Part shown: positions 27,016-35,281 of the stretch, piece by piece | Layout of the letters: every line of letters begins with the position of its first letter | How positions within the stretch are numbered: the first letter of the stretch is position 1 | Source: Pseudomonas sp. RC10 | GTDB taxonomy: Bacteria; Pseudomonadota; Gammaproteobacteria; Pseudomonadales; Pseudomonadaceae | Direction: 5' to 3' | Length of the DNA stretch: 64,000 bases | Assembly (NCBI RefSeq): GCF_038397775.1 | Contig: NZ_CP151650.1 | Coordinates: 4,588,001 to 4,652,000, forward strand | Made by a program: the position numbers and the translations under genes | The notes under the pieces: model-generated | What the model was told of the DNA's origin: nothing | Database searches by the model: none | What the model saw: the letters and a program-made list of their open reading frames with translations, nothing else

Positions 27016-27047
27016 GCCACTCCTCCTTCATTTGAAGGAGGAGTGGC
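27016..27047. promoter_or_regulatory. Perfect 15-bp hairpin after the 222-aa tandem
   Basis: GCCACTCCTCCTTCA, a TT loop, then TGAAGGAGGAGTGGC, without mismatch. There is no T-run on either side, so it is not a standard intrinsic terminator. It may stabilise the 3' end of the transcript or bind a protein. The rest of 26979-27401 is AT-richer non-coding DNA apart from a doubtful minus-strand frame. Confidence 0.6.
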
Positions 27048-27108
27048 CCAATTACGTCGAAATCCGAACGCCGGGGGATTATTTTTTTCTCGCTTATTTC
27101 CCTTTTGC

Positions 27109-27429
27109 CTACAACGATTGAGGACTATGTGAAGCCGTAAGCACGCTCCAGGACCTTGGATGCGGTACATATGTACTTACACCCCCCTCAAATTCGACTA
27201 AATATGCCGTAATGCATAAATCAGGTTCCGCTTCAAGCGTTGTAAATGACGCTGCGGACACATTCAACCTCTGCACGGGGCTTGATTGACAGTGAGAGGT
27301 CATGACTTGAACATATGTAGCCGGGGCACGCAGCCCCACAACGATGTTTGTCGTCGTTTTAACCTCTGTTATCACAACCCCATCCAGAACAGGGAACTTT
27401 AATGGAAGATGAAAAGGATATTCCGCCAT
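27109..27429 (-). CDS. Doubtful small ORF antisense to the 219-aa gene leader
   Basis: A minus-strand frame of 106 codons from ATG 27429, overlapping the first 28 bases of the divergent gene at 27402. Its translation (for example KTTTNIVVGLRAPATYVQV and RLNVSAASFTTLEAEPDL) looks like an ordinary beta-strand protein rather than a GC-rich shadow, but there is no good ribosome binding site. It could be a decayed gene. Confidence 0.22.
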   Translation of the reverse strand: MAEYPFHLPLKFPVLDGVVITEVKTTTNIVVGLRAPATYVQVMTSHCQSSPVQRLNVSAASFTTLEAEPDLCITAYLVEFEGGVSTYVPHPRSWSVLTASHSPQSL

Positions 27430-28061
27430 CTGTAACTCCGACTGACATCGCTCGGAATAAGGATGAAACATCTGCGGAAGATCAACTGGCGAATGCTGAC
27501 GAACGTGTGGACGGGTCGACCTTTAACTTTGATTCGATACCGCATTACGAAGATTTGCGCGCCATTCTCCCGCCTGGCGCCACATCCAAGGACATCGCCA
27601 CGTTCTACAGCGAACACCTCGAGCACGTTCTGGGTTTCCCTTGGGAAATCGATGAAGAGGCTCGAAAGGCGGCCCCTTCGTTGCCTCCGCCGTCCCTGGA
27701 CGGCGGAAGAAACGGTGAGGTCTCCACCGCACAGCTCGCCAAGGGGGTGCTGATCACCGTACCGCGTTCTTCAAAGATCTGGGTCACTGATCAGCTCAAG
27801 ATGCGCTGGGGGAAAAGCACGTTCTACACCACGGTGCCGGCCTCCAAATCACGAAAAGGGCCACGTCTGATTCAATTTCTCAACGCTGAAGGAGTACCAA
27901 ACGACCGTACCGGGTTGATCGATATTCGCTACGAAGTGGTCCGTCGCAAACGTCTGGTCGGTGTGTCAGAAACCCTGACGATCTACGTGCGCGACGATGG
28001 AACAGGGGAGCCAAAAGGCTCCCATGGCCGACCTATCCGTCGACGTAAACTGGACCTGTAA
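27402..28061 (+). CDS. Hypothetical protein with one W-G Ig-like module, 219 aa
   Basis: Not recognised as a named family. Residues 1-110 are acidic, proline-rich and probably disordered (SAEDQLANADERVDG, PSLPPPSLDGG). Residues 115-205 resemble the modules of the neighbouring 622-aa protein: DQLKMRWGKSTFYTTVP, then GLIDIRYEVVRRKRLVGVSETLTIYV, the W-G strand followed by the I-x-Y-x-V-x-R strand. The tail is strongly basic (RPIRRRKLDL). No signal peptide. The ATG at 27402 has GGGAA ahead. Its place after the three 222-aa genes suggests a common role. Confidence 0.7.
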   Translation: MEDEKDIPPSVTPTDIARNKDETSAEDQLANADERVDGSTFNFDSIPHYEDLRAILPPGATSKDIATFYSEHLEHVLGFPWEIDEEARKAAPSLPPPSLDGGRNGEVSTAQLAKGVLITVPRSSKIWVTDQLKMRWGKSTFYTTVPASKSRKGPRLIQFLNAEGVPNDRTGLIDIRYEVVRRKRLVGVSETLTIYVRDDGTGEPKGSHGRPIRRRKLDL

Positions 28062-28125
28062 AACCGATCCGGCATGACGGCGTTCGATACCCGTCGCGCG
28101 CCCCCATGCCCGTTCAAACAATGGA

Positions 28126-28162
28126 GAAAAAAAGCCCCGGCGGCATGACTGCCGTCGGGGCT
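28126..28162 (-). terminator. Rho-independent terminator of the autotransporter gene
   Basis: On the minus strand AGCCCCGACGGCAG-TCA-TGCCGCCGGGGCT is followed by a run of seven T, 35 bp after the autotransporter stop codon. It may also stop plus-strand transcription, although there is no T-run on that side. Confidence 0.85.
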
Positions 28163-28197
28163 TGCTTACGACTTGAATCGTTTACAGGGTCAACCGG

Positions 28198-30492
28198 TCA
28201 GAACGCCAGACGCAGACCCAGATTGGCCCCCCATGGCTGCTCGACATGCTCGCCTTTCATGTAATCAAAATCGGCATGCACTTGCAGGCGTTGGGACAGC
28301 GACACCGACACCCCCGCGCCCAGCTCGGCCCGCGAGCCGAACAGGTCATTGTCGAAACGCTGGTCGTTGACGCTGACGTCATTGCTACGGGAAAACTCAT
28401 GCGCCCCTGCCACTCGCACGTACGGCTGCACCACCCCGCCATCCTTGAGGGTGAACGAACGGCCCAGCGTGGCACCCACTTTACCCACGATCGACTGCGT
28501 CTCACTGGTCTTGGCTTTCAGGCCATTATTCAGCGTGTAGCTGTCGCCTCCGATCCACACGCTCGACAGCTGGGCAAACGGCTCCACGAAATAATCGTCA
28601 GGCAACTTGATGTGCTTGCCGAACTCCACCGAGCCACCCACCGCCATATTGGTGTAATCGCCCTTGGCCTTTTCGCCATCGCTCATCGCCACCTTCGACG
28701 CATTGTGGAATTTGTTCACCTTCACCACGCCGTCGAGGTAATAACCCTCGTCCGACAGCCAGGTGCCGTAAGCGCCCACGTAGTAGCTGTCGACTTCGCC
28801 GGACGTGCCACGGCCCATGTCCAGATCGGACTGGCTGTAGCCACCCATCACGCCCACCAGCAATTGGCCACTGCTGACGGGCACCGGCCCGTCAGCACCC
28901 AAAGACAGCCCGTGTTGCCGCTGCTGATAACTCAGTCCCGAATCCAGCGATGCCTTGAAGCGACTGCCGTAGCTGCGAACCCAGCCACCGCCCTGCTCCT
29001 GACCGCGCACCTCACCCATTCGGCTACGCAACGTGCTCAACTCACTGTTCCAGATCGTCGGCCCGACGTTGAACAGCGCCAGCACGCTTTCCGTCGAAGG
29101 GCTGATGGTCTTGCCGGAGCCAATGATGAACCAGTCATCACCTTGCTGCTCCAGCGCGTACGAGTAGGCACCGATGTCCGCACGTGCTCCCCGCAAACGG
29201 AACTGCGCATCGCCCCCTTCGGTGTGCACCACCCGCAACGCGTCGAAGTCCGACGGCACCGCCTCTTCCCCTGTATTACGAACGTTGAGCACATGATTGC
29301 CACTGGCCTGGCCTTCGACATTCAACAAGTCACTCTCCCCGTTAGCCGGATCGATGCGCATGTCAAACCGACCTCGGCCCGACAACTGACCGAGGGTGAG
29401 CGTGTGAAAGCCTTCCCCCGCAAAGCCGACACTGCCACCGTCGATGGCCAGAGACTTGACCGAGTTGTCCTCGCCGAACTGCCAGTGACCACTGGAATCG
29501 ATGATCACGGCATTGCCGTTGACGATATTGCCGTCGAGGCGAGCGTGGTTGTGCAGCGCAACGTTCAGGGTGCTGGTGTCGTCGGCGACGAAATTTCCGG
29601 TGAGGGCACTGTCGTTGACCTCCACGTTAGCGGTGCTTTCTTGTTTCACATTGATGAGGCGGCCGTTGCCTGCTTCCAGGGTGGAACGATTGGCGATAAG
29701 AATGGTGGCCGTTGTTTTGCCTCCAGCGAGCTCAGGACTTTCCATCACTTCGATCGCTGATCCGGCACGGGCCGTGACAGTTGAATGGTTAACGGTGAGG
29801 ACGTTTTTTTCTGTGAAGAAGCCCTTTGTGCCGTTGAATATCCGGACACCATTCTCATGGCCAACCACATGGCTGGCGTCAGCCAGATGGACGGTGCCGC
29901 CAGCCTGCGATATCCCCCCGTGCTGTCCATGTGCATCAGGAATCACACCTTCAATGGTCGATTGCACGACATTGAGCTCTCCATTCGGCGAAACAAGCAC
30001 GCCGAACCCCGCGCCTTGGACATGACTGTCCCAGACGTTGGCAATTGACGAAGCTGATGGGTTGGATTCATTCGCATGTAGCACCATACCTGCCGTCTTT
30101 GGATTCGAGATACGAGCATTCCGGATGTGGCCTGACCCCACGTTCAGGCTAATGCCTTCAGTAACCGTGCCGCCATCAATGTTCAGTTCGGCGTTTATCA
30201 CGTTGACATAGTCCACCACTGCTCCGTTCTGAAGATCTAAAACGCCGGAGTTCTTCACCGAGTAGCTTGCAGGCGATGCGGTATGGTCTAACGTCAGTCG
30301 CACCCCATCCACCACTGTCACCTCACGCTTTTGACCGTTCACCTCAATCGTCTCAGTGCCCCTGTCCGCTGAGGCATCTTCACGTGAGCCGGCCTCCTTT
30401 TCGCCTGCCCACATCGACGAGGAAAAAACACTGATTGCCAGCGCAAGCACGCTTTGCTGGAATCGGTTTGACGGCATATTTCCGATAGACAC
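28198..30492 (-). CDS. Autotransporter (type Va secretion) with pertactin-like passenger
   Basis: A 764-aa self-exporting outer-membrane protein. A Sec signal peptide lies at about residues 6-30 (VLALAISVFSSSMWA). The passenger (about 35-480) is a repetitive beta-helix, rich in N-G-x-V and I/L-x-V patterns, without cysteine. The C-terminal beta-barrel (about 500-764) starts near GGGWVRSYGSRF and ends in LGLRLAF with the terminal Phe needed for BAM recognition. The GTG at 30492 follows a strong AGGAGG at seven bases; ATG 30477 is an alternative. It is probably an adhesin, divergent from the 622-aa gene and flanked on both sides by Ig-like genes. Confidence 0.88.
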   Translation of the reverse strand: MSIGNMPSNRFQQSVLALAISVFSSSMWAGEKEAGSREDASADRGTETIEVNGQKREVTVVDGVRLTLDHTASPASYSVKNSGVLDLQNGAVVDYVNVINAELNIDGGTVTEGISLNVGSGHIRNARISNPKTAGMVLHANESNPSASSIANVWDSHVQGAGFGVLVSPNGELNVVQSTIEGVIPDAHGQHGGISQAGGTVHLADASHVVGHENGVRIFNGTKGFFTEKNVLTVNHSTVTARAGSAIEVMESPELAGGKTTATILIANRSTLEAGNGRLINVKQESTANVEVNDSALTGNFVADDTSTLNVALHNHARLDGNIVNGNAVIIDSSGHWQFGEDNSVKSLAIDGGSVGFAGEGFHTLTLGQLSGRGRFDMRIDPANGESDLLNVEGQASGNHVLNVRNTGEEAVPSDFDALRVVHTEGGDAQFRLRGARADIGAYSYALEQQGDDWFIIGSGKTISPSTESVLALFNVGPTIWNSELSTLRSRMGEVRGQEQGGGWVRSYGSRFKASLDSGLSYQQRQHGLSLGADGPVPVSSGQLLVGVMGGYSQSDLDMGRGTSGEVDSYYVGAYGTWLSDEGYYLDGVVKVNKFHNASKVAMSDGEKAKGDYTNMAVGGSVEFGKHIKLPDDYFVEPFAQLSSVWIGGDSYTLNNGLKAKTSETQSIVGKVGATLGRSFTLKDGGVVQPYVRVAGAHEFSRSNDVSVNDQRFDNDLFGSRAELGAGVSVSLSQRLQVHADFDYMKGEHVEQPWGANLGLRLAF

Positions 30493-30569
30493 CCTGAGTC
30501 CTCCTATAAGTGAGTCCTCAAGTTTGGGAATACATAGCGTCTTCTCGAGAAAATAAAAAAAAATTTTGC

Positions 30570-30713
30570 GTAGGACGTTTCCGAAATGGGAGGTAATTTT
30601 TCGCACCCGAAAATCGGGCTAGCGCCCGTATATTCGGGACCTCATCAAAAATCCCGACACAGGTTCTTCCGTAAGATTTTTCAAACGTCCTACATACCTT
30701 CAAAAGTTCCTAC
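30570..30713. promoter_or_regulatory. Inverted and direct repeats in the autotransporter/622-aa divergent region
   Basis: GTAGGACGTTT (30570-30580) is inverted as AAACGTCCTAC (30683-30693). A near copy of the latter, AAAGTTCCTAC, follows at 30703-30713, 20 bp downstream. CCCGAAAATCGGG, a separate small palindrome, lies near 30606. The whole 30493-30859 stretch is AT-rich, holds no credible gene and should contain both divergent promoters. These repeats are candidate operator sites; no regulator is identified. Confidence 0.4.
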
Positions 30714-30859
30714 ATCCGGGAATTTTTACGACATTGACCGACGAATAATCATGCGATTAAGTTATTCGCAGATCAGGGACATCCAGCTTTCCTGGTTTCG
30801 TTTACAACAGGCAACGTTGTATCCAATAGAAAATATATCCATGTACAAAGGATTGAATC

Positions 30860-32728
30860 ATGAGCGACACCAAACAAACGCCTACTATTCAGCACACTGG
30901 GATTGCCAGAGAACCTATACCCATCGAAGCACCGGACATCGCGATCGCTTTTCATGACGAGGATAATTTTGGGTTGATCCCGGTAACCGCCCTCGACGCG
31001 CCTATTCCTGTCGATCTCAAAGTTTGGGAAGGTGCCGACCCTGGATACTTTTATCAACTCCTATGGAACGGCGAGGAAATCGGTCCTGCGAAGGCGGTAC
31101 AGCCTGATGAAAAACCGGGAGATCCGCTGACGCTCGAAGTGCCTGTGGAGGTGCAGACTGAAGGTAGACATGAGCTTTCTTTCATAGTGCGAAGCCATAT
31201 CACGGGAGCCGTTGCATATTCCGGCATCATGAACATCGTTATTGACAGAACAGCGCCTGGTAAACCACGGCTTGCGGCTATTCAATTTCCCGTCGAGGTG
31301 ATTAATGGGTTGACACTTGCTGAACTAGAAGGGCTGAACAACAAGCTCACCGTGGAGGTCGCCGGTTATACGGGAATGGCCAAGCACGATGTCATTCACA
31401 CCTACTGGGGTGATATCGTCGGCCCAACCGCTGTGGTCGATGAAAACGACATGGGGCTGAACAAAGTTATCTTTGATTTCTCTCGTGAGTTTCTCGAGTC
31501 CATTGCCGATGGACCGAAGCCGGTCAAATACAACGTCAGTGACCGTGCGGGCAACGTTTCGGAATACTCCCTTTCTACAGAGGTCATTCTTCTGTTGGAG
31601 GAAATTCCTGATAACTATCCAGCACCGATCATCGACCCAGCCGTGGGCGACCAGATTGAATACAGCGAAGCCCGGGCAGGCGTTCAAGTGGATATCCCAC
31701 ACTATCCGGGCGCAGCGGCTTTCGATCAGATCACGCTGTACTGGGGAGCCGACCGTCCCATGTTTCCGGTTGAATTGCCCGCAGGCAATGAAAACGAGGC
31801 TGTCGTGGTTTCCCTGAGCGTGCCGTACGAGACCATCGCAGTCCAACCGGTAGGCGATGTGGTGGTCAGCTACAAAGTGTCGCGCCAAAACCAACTCAAC
31901 GGCTCCTCTCTACCCGTCACCGTGGATGTCTATGTCACGTTGCCGATCCCGGTACCTGCTGTCGCGCCGATAATTCAAGGAACGAGTGCCGACAATCCAA
32001 ACACGACCGATAACTTTATCGATGAGGATGACTATGAATTGAACAGTAATGCGATTGTTGAATGGAGCGATCAGTTCAGGCTCAACGATTCGTTAACGCT
32101 ATTTTGGGGTGAGCAAGAGCGTCAGCGCTGGTATCAAATCAGCGAACTGGATTTAGCCGCAAAAAAAGACCTGATCATTCCCATTGCCAACTCCATCATG
32201 AAAGCACAAGGAACCGGAGCAGAAATTCCTGTTCGATACACAGTCAGCCGTCAAGGCAATCCTAACTCGACTCCTTCTCCAGCCCAGAAGGTTACCGTTA
32301 GATCTAAAGAGGAACTACCGGGCGGGCAGGATGGCATTGAAGGTCCAGAGTTCGTACTTACGCCTACTGGTTATCTTGCGGTGACAGTGGCACCGAACGG
32401 CACAAAAGGCCTAATCAAACCCTATACAAATATGGCTGCCCGCCAAAAACTGTTTTTCACATTTAAAGGCTTCGATGCGAGCGGCAATCCAATCGAAGCT
32501 GCCACTGTGACGGCGACAAGGGAACTTTATGATGAGGACGTAGTGAACGGGTACAGTTTTGCGGTCCCATACAATAATCTTCGTTCGATTTGCACCGGTT
32601 ACTGTGAGGCGTACTTTCGTGTAGAGCCCGCACCGGATAGCAACCAAAGTGCTGTTACTTCTAAAATTAAGCGAATTCCAGTAGACATGCGGGAGCCAAA
32701 CGAGAACTTCTGCAGCCTGCGACCATAA
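30860..32728 (+). CDS. Multi-module Ig-like protein, 622 aa
   Basis: Unrecognised large relative of the 222-aa proteins. Residues 1-240 follow the same plan: an N-terminal module ending IDRTAPGKP at 128-136, then a second with HDVIHTYWGDIVGP and KYNVSDRAGNVSEYS. Two further modules (about 255-360 and 370-480) carry DQITLYWG and DSLTLFWG and end in SYKVSRQN and RYTVSRQG. A C-terminal part (about 490-622) is different and contains three cysteines. There is no signal peptide or transmembrane helix. The ATG at 30860 has AAGGA. Base composition is less GC-rich than the flanking core genes, suggesting transfer. A terminator follows. Confidence 0.78.
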   Translation: MSDTKQTPTIQHTGIAREPIPIEAPDIAIAFHDEDNFGLIPVTALDAPIPVDLKVWEGADPGYFYQLLWNGEEIGPAKAVQPDEKPGDPLTLEVPVEVQTEGRHELSFIVRSHITGAVAYSGIMNIVIDRTAPGKPRLAAIQFPVEVINGLTLAELEGLNNKLTVEVAGYTGMAKHDVIHTYWGDIVGPTAVVDENDMGLNKVIFDFSREFLESIADGPKPVKYNVSDRAGNVSEYSLSTEVILLLEEIPDNYPAPIIDPAVGDQIEYSEARAGVQVDIPHYPGAAAFDQITLYWGADRPMFPVELPAGNENEAVVVSLSVPYETIAVQPVGDVVVSYKVSRQNQLNGSSLPVTVDVYVTLPIPVPAVAPIIQGTSADNPNTTDNFIDEDDYELNSNAIVEWSDQFRLNDSLTLFWGEQERQRWYQISELDLAAKKDLIIPIANSIMKAQGTGAEIPVRYTVSRQGNPNSTPSPAQKVTVRSKEELPGGQDGIEGPEFVLTPTGYLAVTVAPNGTKGLIKPYTNMAARQKLFFTFKGFDASGNPIEAATVTATRELYDEDVVNGYSFAVPYNNLRSICTGYCEAYFRVEPAPDSNQSAVTSKIKRIPVDMREPNENFCSLRP

Positions 32729-32744
32729 CAATGATTTAAATCTT

Positions 32745-32776
32745 GGGCGGGCGCGATAAGAGCCGCCTGCCCTTTT
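32745..32776 (+). terminator. Terminator between the 622-aa and 636-aa genes
   Basis: GGGCGGGCG pairs with CGCCTGCCC-type sequence over nine base pairs (one G-U) followed by TTTT, about 20 bp upstream of the next start codon. Confidence 0.65.
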
Positions 32777-32798
32777 ATAAAAACGATAGGATAAAAAG

Positions 32799-34709
32799 AT
32801 GGACTCTGAAAATACTGTTTTGCCGCGCGAGCCTATTCCCCTGGACTTACCTACCATTCCAGCGGCGCTGGAGGGTGGATTGATTCCAGTAGAAAATTTG
32901 CAAACGCCTATTGTGGTCAACTTCCCCGTATGGCCAGCCGCCGAGCCCAAATACACTTACCAGCTTGTTTTCGATGGTGAGCGAGTTTCCGACGAAAAAG
33001 AGATTCTCGATACAGACACACCGGGCGATGTACTTTTCGTGGAAGTACCTATTGACCTGCTGACAGAAGGTGAGCATGCCGTTTCGTACCGCATCTCCAG
33101 CCCAATCACCGGCGCAGAGGTCTTCTCCGACAGCATCCCCATGCGCATCGACAAAACCGCCCCCGGCGCCCCCGACCTTGCCCCCATCCTCTTCCCATCC
33201 ACCATCCAGGACACGCTCACCTCAGACGAGCTTGAAGCGCTGGACAACATCCTCCCCGGCCGCATCGCCAGTTACAACGGCATGGCGCTCGGTGATGTGG
33301 TGCGCACGTATTGGGGTGAGTTGGAAGGTCCGTTGGTCACGGTCGATGGCAATGACATGGGCTTGAACAGTGTGACGGTGAATTTCACCCGTGATCTGCT
33401 GGAGCAGGCGGATGGGGTAAGTTCCGAGGTGTATTACACCGTGACGGACCTGGCCGGCAATGTGTCGATGAAGTCGGAAGCGTTGTCGATCAGCCTGCAA
33501 CTGTCGGTCACCACCCCGCTCCCGGTCCCGACCATCAAGGAGGCCGCCAACAACATTCTTGATCCGGCCAACGCCAGCGACGGCGCAACGGTGGTCATCG
33601 ACACCTCGGCGAATCTGCGCGAGGGCGAGAAGATTGCGGTGCGCTGGGAGGGCCCGAAAGGCAGTGATTTCAAGGAGCACGTGGTCACGGCCGAAGAAGC
33701 CGGGCAAGCCGTTTCGGTGATCATCTCCAGCGCGCTGGTGACGGTGAACGACGGGCAAACGGTGGTGGTGTCGTACAGCGTCATGCGGCGCAGCGGTGGG
33801 GTGCAGGAATCAGAGAAGGTGTCGCTGAAGATTCTCAGCACGGCGCTGGATCTGTCGGCGCCCACGCTGGACACGGTCGGGCCGGATGGCGTGCTGCGTC
33901 CTTCGCTGATCACGGGCGACGAAGCCATTGCCCGGGCGACGTATCGCGGCATGCTTGCCTCTGACGCCGTGAAGGTGCGCTGGGTTGGCAAGACCCCGTT
34001 TGAAGGCGAATCACAGACCGTGGGCGACAGCACGCACTTGAAATTCACGATTCCCAAGTCGTTCATCGAAGCGAGTATCGGGGAATCGGCAACAGTGTCT
34101 TATCTGGTGAACCGCGATGGCACGGAAACGGAGTCGCACAAGCTCGAGGTGAGCGTGCGCGAGGGGCTGATTCTGGATGAGTCGCCGGTGGCGTTGCCGG
34201 GCAAGATTTACCTGATTCCTGGCCATCCCGATCTGCTGCCGTCCTTCCCGACCGGGACCACGGTACTGCGCCCGGCCAGCGGTGGTCGCCCTCCTTATAC
34301 CTACACCTCCAGCGATCCGTTGGTGGCGCAGGTCACGGAAGAGGGACAGACCTCTGTGCGTGGCAATGGCAGCGCAACGATCACGGTCTCGGATGCCGCT
34401 GGCGAAAGCCGCAGCTACACGGTGTCGGTCACGGGCGTGATTCAGTGTGAAGGCGTGGGTTCGGGCAATCTGACCCAGATGGAAGCGGCCGCCGCTGCCA
34501 AGGGTGGGCGCATTCCGAACATCAATGAGCTGATCGAAATCTACAACGCCTATGGCAGCCGCTGGCCGATGGGCACCCAGAATTTCTGGTCCTCGACCTG
34601 GGCCGTGAATTTCCTCGGCGCGAAATGGTACTACGTGAAAAACATGCAGACCGGGCAAGACTTCAAGCTGCTGCACACCAACTCCAGCCTCGGCGTCGCG
34701 ATTCGCTGA
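32799..34709 (+). CDS. Multi-module Ig-like protein with BIG2-like and Lcl/DUF1566-like C-terminus, 636 aa
   Basis: A paralogue of the 622-aa protein. Residues 1-230 match its first two modules (VWPAAEPKYTYQL, RIDKTAPGAPDLAP, GDVVRTYWGELEGP, YYTVTDLAGNVS). Two more modules (about 235-345 and 350-455) have EKIAVRWEG and DAVKVRWVG. A shorter BIG2-like domain (about 460-548) reads TSSDPLVAQVTEEGQTSV and GNGSATITVSDAAG. The end (about 550-636) resembles the Lcl/DUF1566 fold: IPNINELIEIYNAYG, QNFWSSTWAV, a terminal VAIR. BIG2 and Lcl-type domains are common in surface adhesins, but no signal peptide is present. The ATG at 32799 has AGGA. Confidence 0.78.
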   Translation: MDSENTVLPREPIPLDLPTIPAALEGGLIPVENLQTPIVVNFPVWPAAEPKYTYQLVFDGERVSDEKEILDTDTPGDVLFVEVPIDLLTEGEHAVSYRISSPITGAEVFSDSIPMRIDKTAPGAPDLAPILFPSTIQDTLTSDELEALDNILPGRIASYNGMALGDVVRTYWGELEGPLVTVDGNDMGLNSVTVNFTRDLLEQADGVSSEVYYTVTDLAGNVSMKSEALSISLQLSVTTPLPVPTIKEAANNILDPANASDGATVVIDTSANLREGEKIAVRWEGPKGSDFKEHVVTAEEAGQAVSVIISSALVTVNDGQTVVVSYSVMRRSGGVQESEKVSLKILSTALDLSAPTLDTVGPDGVLRPSLITGDEAIARATYRGMLASDAVKVRWVGKTPFEGESQTVGDSTHLKFTIPKSFIEASIGESATVSYLVNRDGTETESHKLEVSVREGLILDESPVALPGKIYLIPGHPDLLPSFPTGTTVLRPASGGRPPYTYTSSDPLVAQVTEEGQTSVRGNGSATITVSDAAGESRSYTVSVTGVIQCEGVGSGNLTQMEAAAAAKGGRIPNINELIEIYNAYGSRWPMGTQNFWSSTWAVNFLGAKWYYVKNMQTGQDFKLLHTNSSLGVAIR

Positions 34710-34732
34710 TGCTCTGAACCACCCCTGTCCGT

Positions 34733-34759
34733 GGGCATCGCTGCGGTCCGGTGATGCCC
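34733..34759 (+). terminator. Possible hairpin terminator after the 636-aa gene
   Basis: GGGCATC and GATGCCC enclose a 13-nt loop, followed a few bases later by TTTT. The stem is only seven base pairs, so termination may be partial. Confidence 0.4.
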
Positions 34760-34804
34760 TCGATTTTCGCGTTTTAACGCAACACTACAATTCCAAGAGA
34801 GATC

Positions 34805-35281
34805 ATGAACGGTTCAATACATCTCCCACCTTCGAACGTCCTCCCTTTTGACAAGGATTCGCGCTTCAGCGCGGTGGTCAACGGCAAGCCGTTTATCACG
34901 ACACGTCTGCAAGGCATTGCCTGCCTGCGCTCTGAACTGGAAGGCGTCCAGACCCGGCAAATCTGGAAGATTCATGCGACGGGAAAGGTCGCGCACCGGC
35001 GAACGGTGTTCGGTTTTTTCATCGATCAATCGTTGCAACCCGGCACCTACGACCTGGTGCGCAACGAGCGGGTGTCGGCGGTCTACCACCTGACGCCCAA
35101 ACAACAGGCAATGGTGTTTCATTCGCGGGATTTTCAGGATGGCACGCTGACCCTTCTGGAATGCAACGTTGAAACCGGTCGGCTGCGCGGGACGTTTGAG
35201 TTCTCGATCCCGGCCATCGATTTCAACGTGACCCGGGGCGAGTTCAACCTGGTGTGCCGTGCGGGTAAAGCCATCTGCTGA
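34805..35281 (+). CDS. Hypothetical beta-rich protein, 158 aa
   Basis: Not recognised. Predicted mainly strands: RFSAVVNGKPFITT, RTVFGFFIDQSLQPGTYDL, AVYHLTP, GTLTLLECNVETGRLRGTFEF, and FNVTRGEFNLVC. The pattern L-x-G-T-F-E-F late in the protein is typical of lipocalin-like or DUF-type beta-barrel proteins of unknown role. It has three cysteines and no signal peptide. The ATG at 34805 has GAGAG ahead. It ends the Ig-like gene cluster and is probably co-transcribed with the 636-aa gene 95 bp upstream. Confidence 0.7.
   Translation: MNGSIHLPPSNVLPFDKDSRFSAVVNGKPFITTRLQGIACLRSELEGVQTRQIWKIHATGKVAHRRTVFGFFIDQSLQPGTYDLVRNERVSAVYHLTPKQQAMVFHSRDFQDGTLTLLECNVETGRLRGTFEFSIPAIDFNVTRGEFNLVCRAGKAIC

Noticed and set aside
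30586..30957. 123-codon plus-strand frame across the autotransporter/622-aa promoter region
   Set aside because: It overlaps the 622-aa gene in another frame, is unusually rich in His, Arg and Tyr and has no ribosome binding site. It looks like chance in AT-rich DNA.
24742..35281. Prophage or tailocin origin of the Ig-like cluster
   Set aside because: No capsid, tail, integrase, holin or attachment-site features are seen. The amidase at 57.7 kb is more than 20 kb away.
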